NCBI RefSeq assembly: GCF_018861005.1
Contig: NZ_JAHKQL010000016.1
Location: forward strand, 248,001 to 312,000
Length of the DNA stretch: 64,000 nt
From: Polaribacter vadi
GTDB taxonomy: Bacteria; Bacteroidota; Bacteroidia; Flavobacteriales; Flavobacteriaceae
Direction: 5' to 3'
Shown here: piece by piece, positions 63,368-64,000 of the stretch
Position numbering within the stretch: the first letter of the stretch is position 1
Layout of the letters: each line of letters opens with the position of its first letter
The notes under the pieces: model-generated
Databases searched by the model: none
The model's input: only the letters and a program-made list of their open reading frames with translations
Told to the model about the DNA's origin: nothing
Made by a program: the position numbers and the translations under genes

Positions 63368-64000
63368 TTATTTAGTACTCAAATAAAACTCTTCGTAAAT
63401 TTCTAATAGATTCATTAAAGCTTTCATTAAATCTTTGGTTTCTAGAAGAATACTAAAGTAAAGTGTAGAGTTTTTAGGGCTAGTTTCATCTGTTCTAATT
63501 CTACTAACTTGTTTTTCTACAGATAATGAGACGTTCTTTAGCAACTCACGTTTTTCTATTAAAATAGGATTTAAACTATCAAATTCTCTAGATTTAAAAA
63601 CGTCGCTTACATTGTTTAAAATTTCTGTAAGTTGGTTGTTAATACCTTTTAAATCTTTTAATTGACCCTTTTTTAAGTTTTTATGATTGTTATTTACGTG
63701 TTTAAAACTTGCTCTAGAAATATAACTAATAGACTGAGCAGCATCTTGTAAATAGCCTAAAACAGATATATAAAATCTACTTGCTTGCACAGAAGTTTCA
63801 TCTAAAGATTTAATAAAATAAAAAACGTTGTCTTTTAGTTCATCTATTTCTTCATTTAATTTTTCTACGTGTTTATCTGTTTTACGAAGTTTATTTAAAT
63901 CGTGATTAGCTAAATCATCTACAACATTTGTGTACAATTTATTTATTCTGTCTGCAACACCAGAAATATGATCAGAACTTTCTTCTATAACACCATTAAT
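63368..64000 (-). CDS. Inorganic phosphate transporter, C-terminal PhoU-like part (5' end outside window)
   Basis: The frame is open through the right edge: reading on the minus strand, in-frame codons continue beyond the TTG at 63937, so the gene starts outside. The visible part of about 210 residues is all alpha-helical with heptad-like patterns (LNEEIDELKDNVFYFIKSLDE, RFYISVLGYLQDAAQSISYISR), matching the PhoU-like tail that Bacteroidota PiT-type phosphate transporters carry after their membrane domain. The transporter domain itself is not seen, so the call rests on this tail. Confidence 0.75.
   Translation of the reverse strand: MNGVIEESSDHISGVADRINKLYTNVVDDLANHDLNKLRKTDKHVEKLNEEIDELKDNVFYFIKSLDETSVQASRFYISVLGYLQDAAQSISYISRASFKHVNNNHKNLKKGQLKDLKGINNQLTEILNNVSDVFKSREFDSLNPILIEKRELLKNVSLSVEKQVSRIRTDETSPKNSTLYFSILLETKDLMKALMNLLEIYEEFYLSTK

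Noticed and set aside
63368-63937. Free-standing 189-residue PhoU-like protein
   Set aside because: The apparent start is a TTG, and the frame continues to the edge of the window, so it is the tail of a longer gene.

Overview
The window is a stretch of chromosome from a strongly AT-rich member of the Flavobacteriaceae (Bacteroidota), most like Polaribacter or Tenacibaculum; the genus is a guess. The basis is type IX secretion (T9SS) cargo proteins with type A and type B C-terminal sorting domains, PorP/SprF and OmpA-like T9SS partners, a TonB-dependent receptor with a CarboxypepD-like N-terminus, promoters with the Bacteroidota -7 box TAnnTTTG instead of TATAAT, and mostly Lys, Asn and Ile codons ending in A or T. 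I see no insertion sequence, prophage, rRNA or CRISPR array. One tRNA-Leu is present.

Layout. 1-10.7 kb is housekeeping: the end of a membrane protein, upp, an EamA transporter, the yicC-gmk-nadD run, an M23 peptidase, a GH3-family protein, a 27-codon membrane peptide gene and a QueD-like enzyme; then pth, rplY and prs on the minus strand. 10.8-12.3 kb holds tRNA-Leu, two small unknown genes and ferritin. 12.6-18.3 kb is an aromatic amino acid catabolic block (homogentisate dioxygenase, HPPD, tryptophan dioxygenase), interrupted by a T9SS cargo gene and followed by a DUF3108 protein. 18.3-22.2 kb has two divergent LytM/M23-type proteins, one catalytically degenerate, and pgi. 22.4-26.8 kb is a TonB receptor paired with a lipoprotein built from four copies of an unrecognised domain. 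26.9-29 kb is a lipid operon (cytochrome-b-like protein, PlsC, acyl-ACP desaturase). 29.1-38.1 kb has an omega-amidase, an AddB-like nuclease, a universal stress protein, a MATE exporter, an orphan histidine kinase and an enoyl-CoA hydratase.

38.1-41.6 kb is the most unusual part: three tandem genes for 193-residue secreted paralogues, each with its own copy of the same promoter and upstream element at fixed spacing and its own copy of the same kind of terminator, next to a divergent AraC-type regulator. This looks like a small undescribed regulon; the link to the AraC protein is inference. 41.7-44.1 kb has an HD hydrolase, a bacilliredoxin and a TerB-DnaJ protein. 44.5-49.1 kb is a T9SS surface module (type B cargo, PorP/SprF, OmpA/PD40). 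49.3-59.3 kb is ileS-dksA, two secreted-protein genes, lspA and a DUF4230 protein; 59.3-63.3 kb is uvrC and a patatin-like outer-membrane lipase; the window ends in the C-terminal part of a phosphate transporter.

Promoter and terminator calls come from reading motifs by eye. Family assignments come from recognising motifs, not from database searches.
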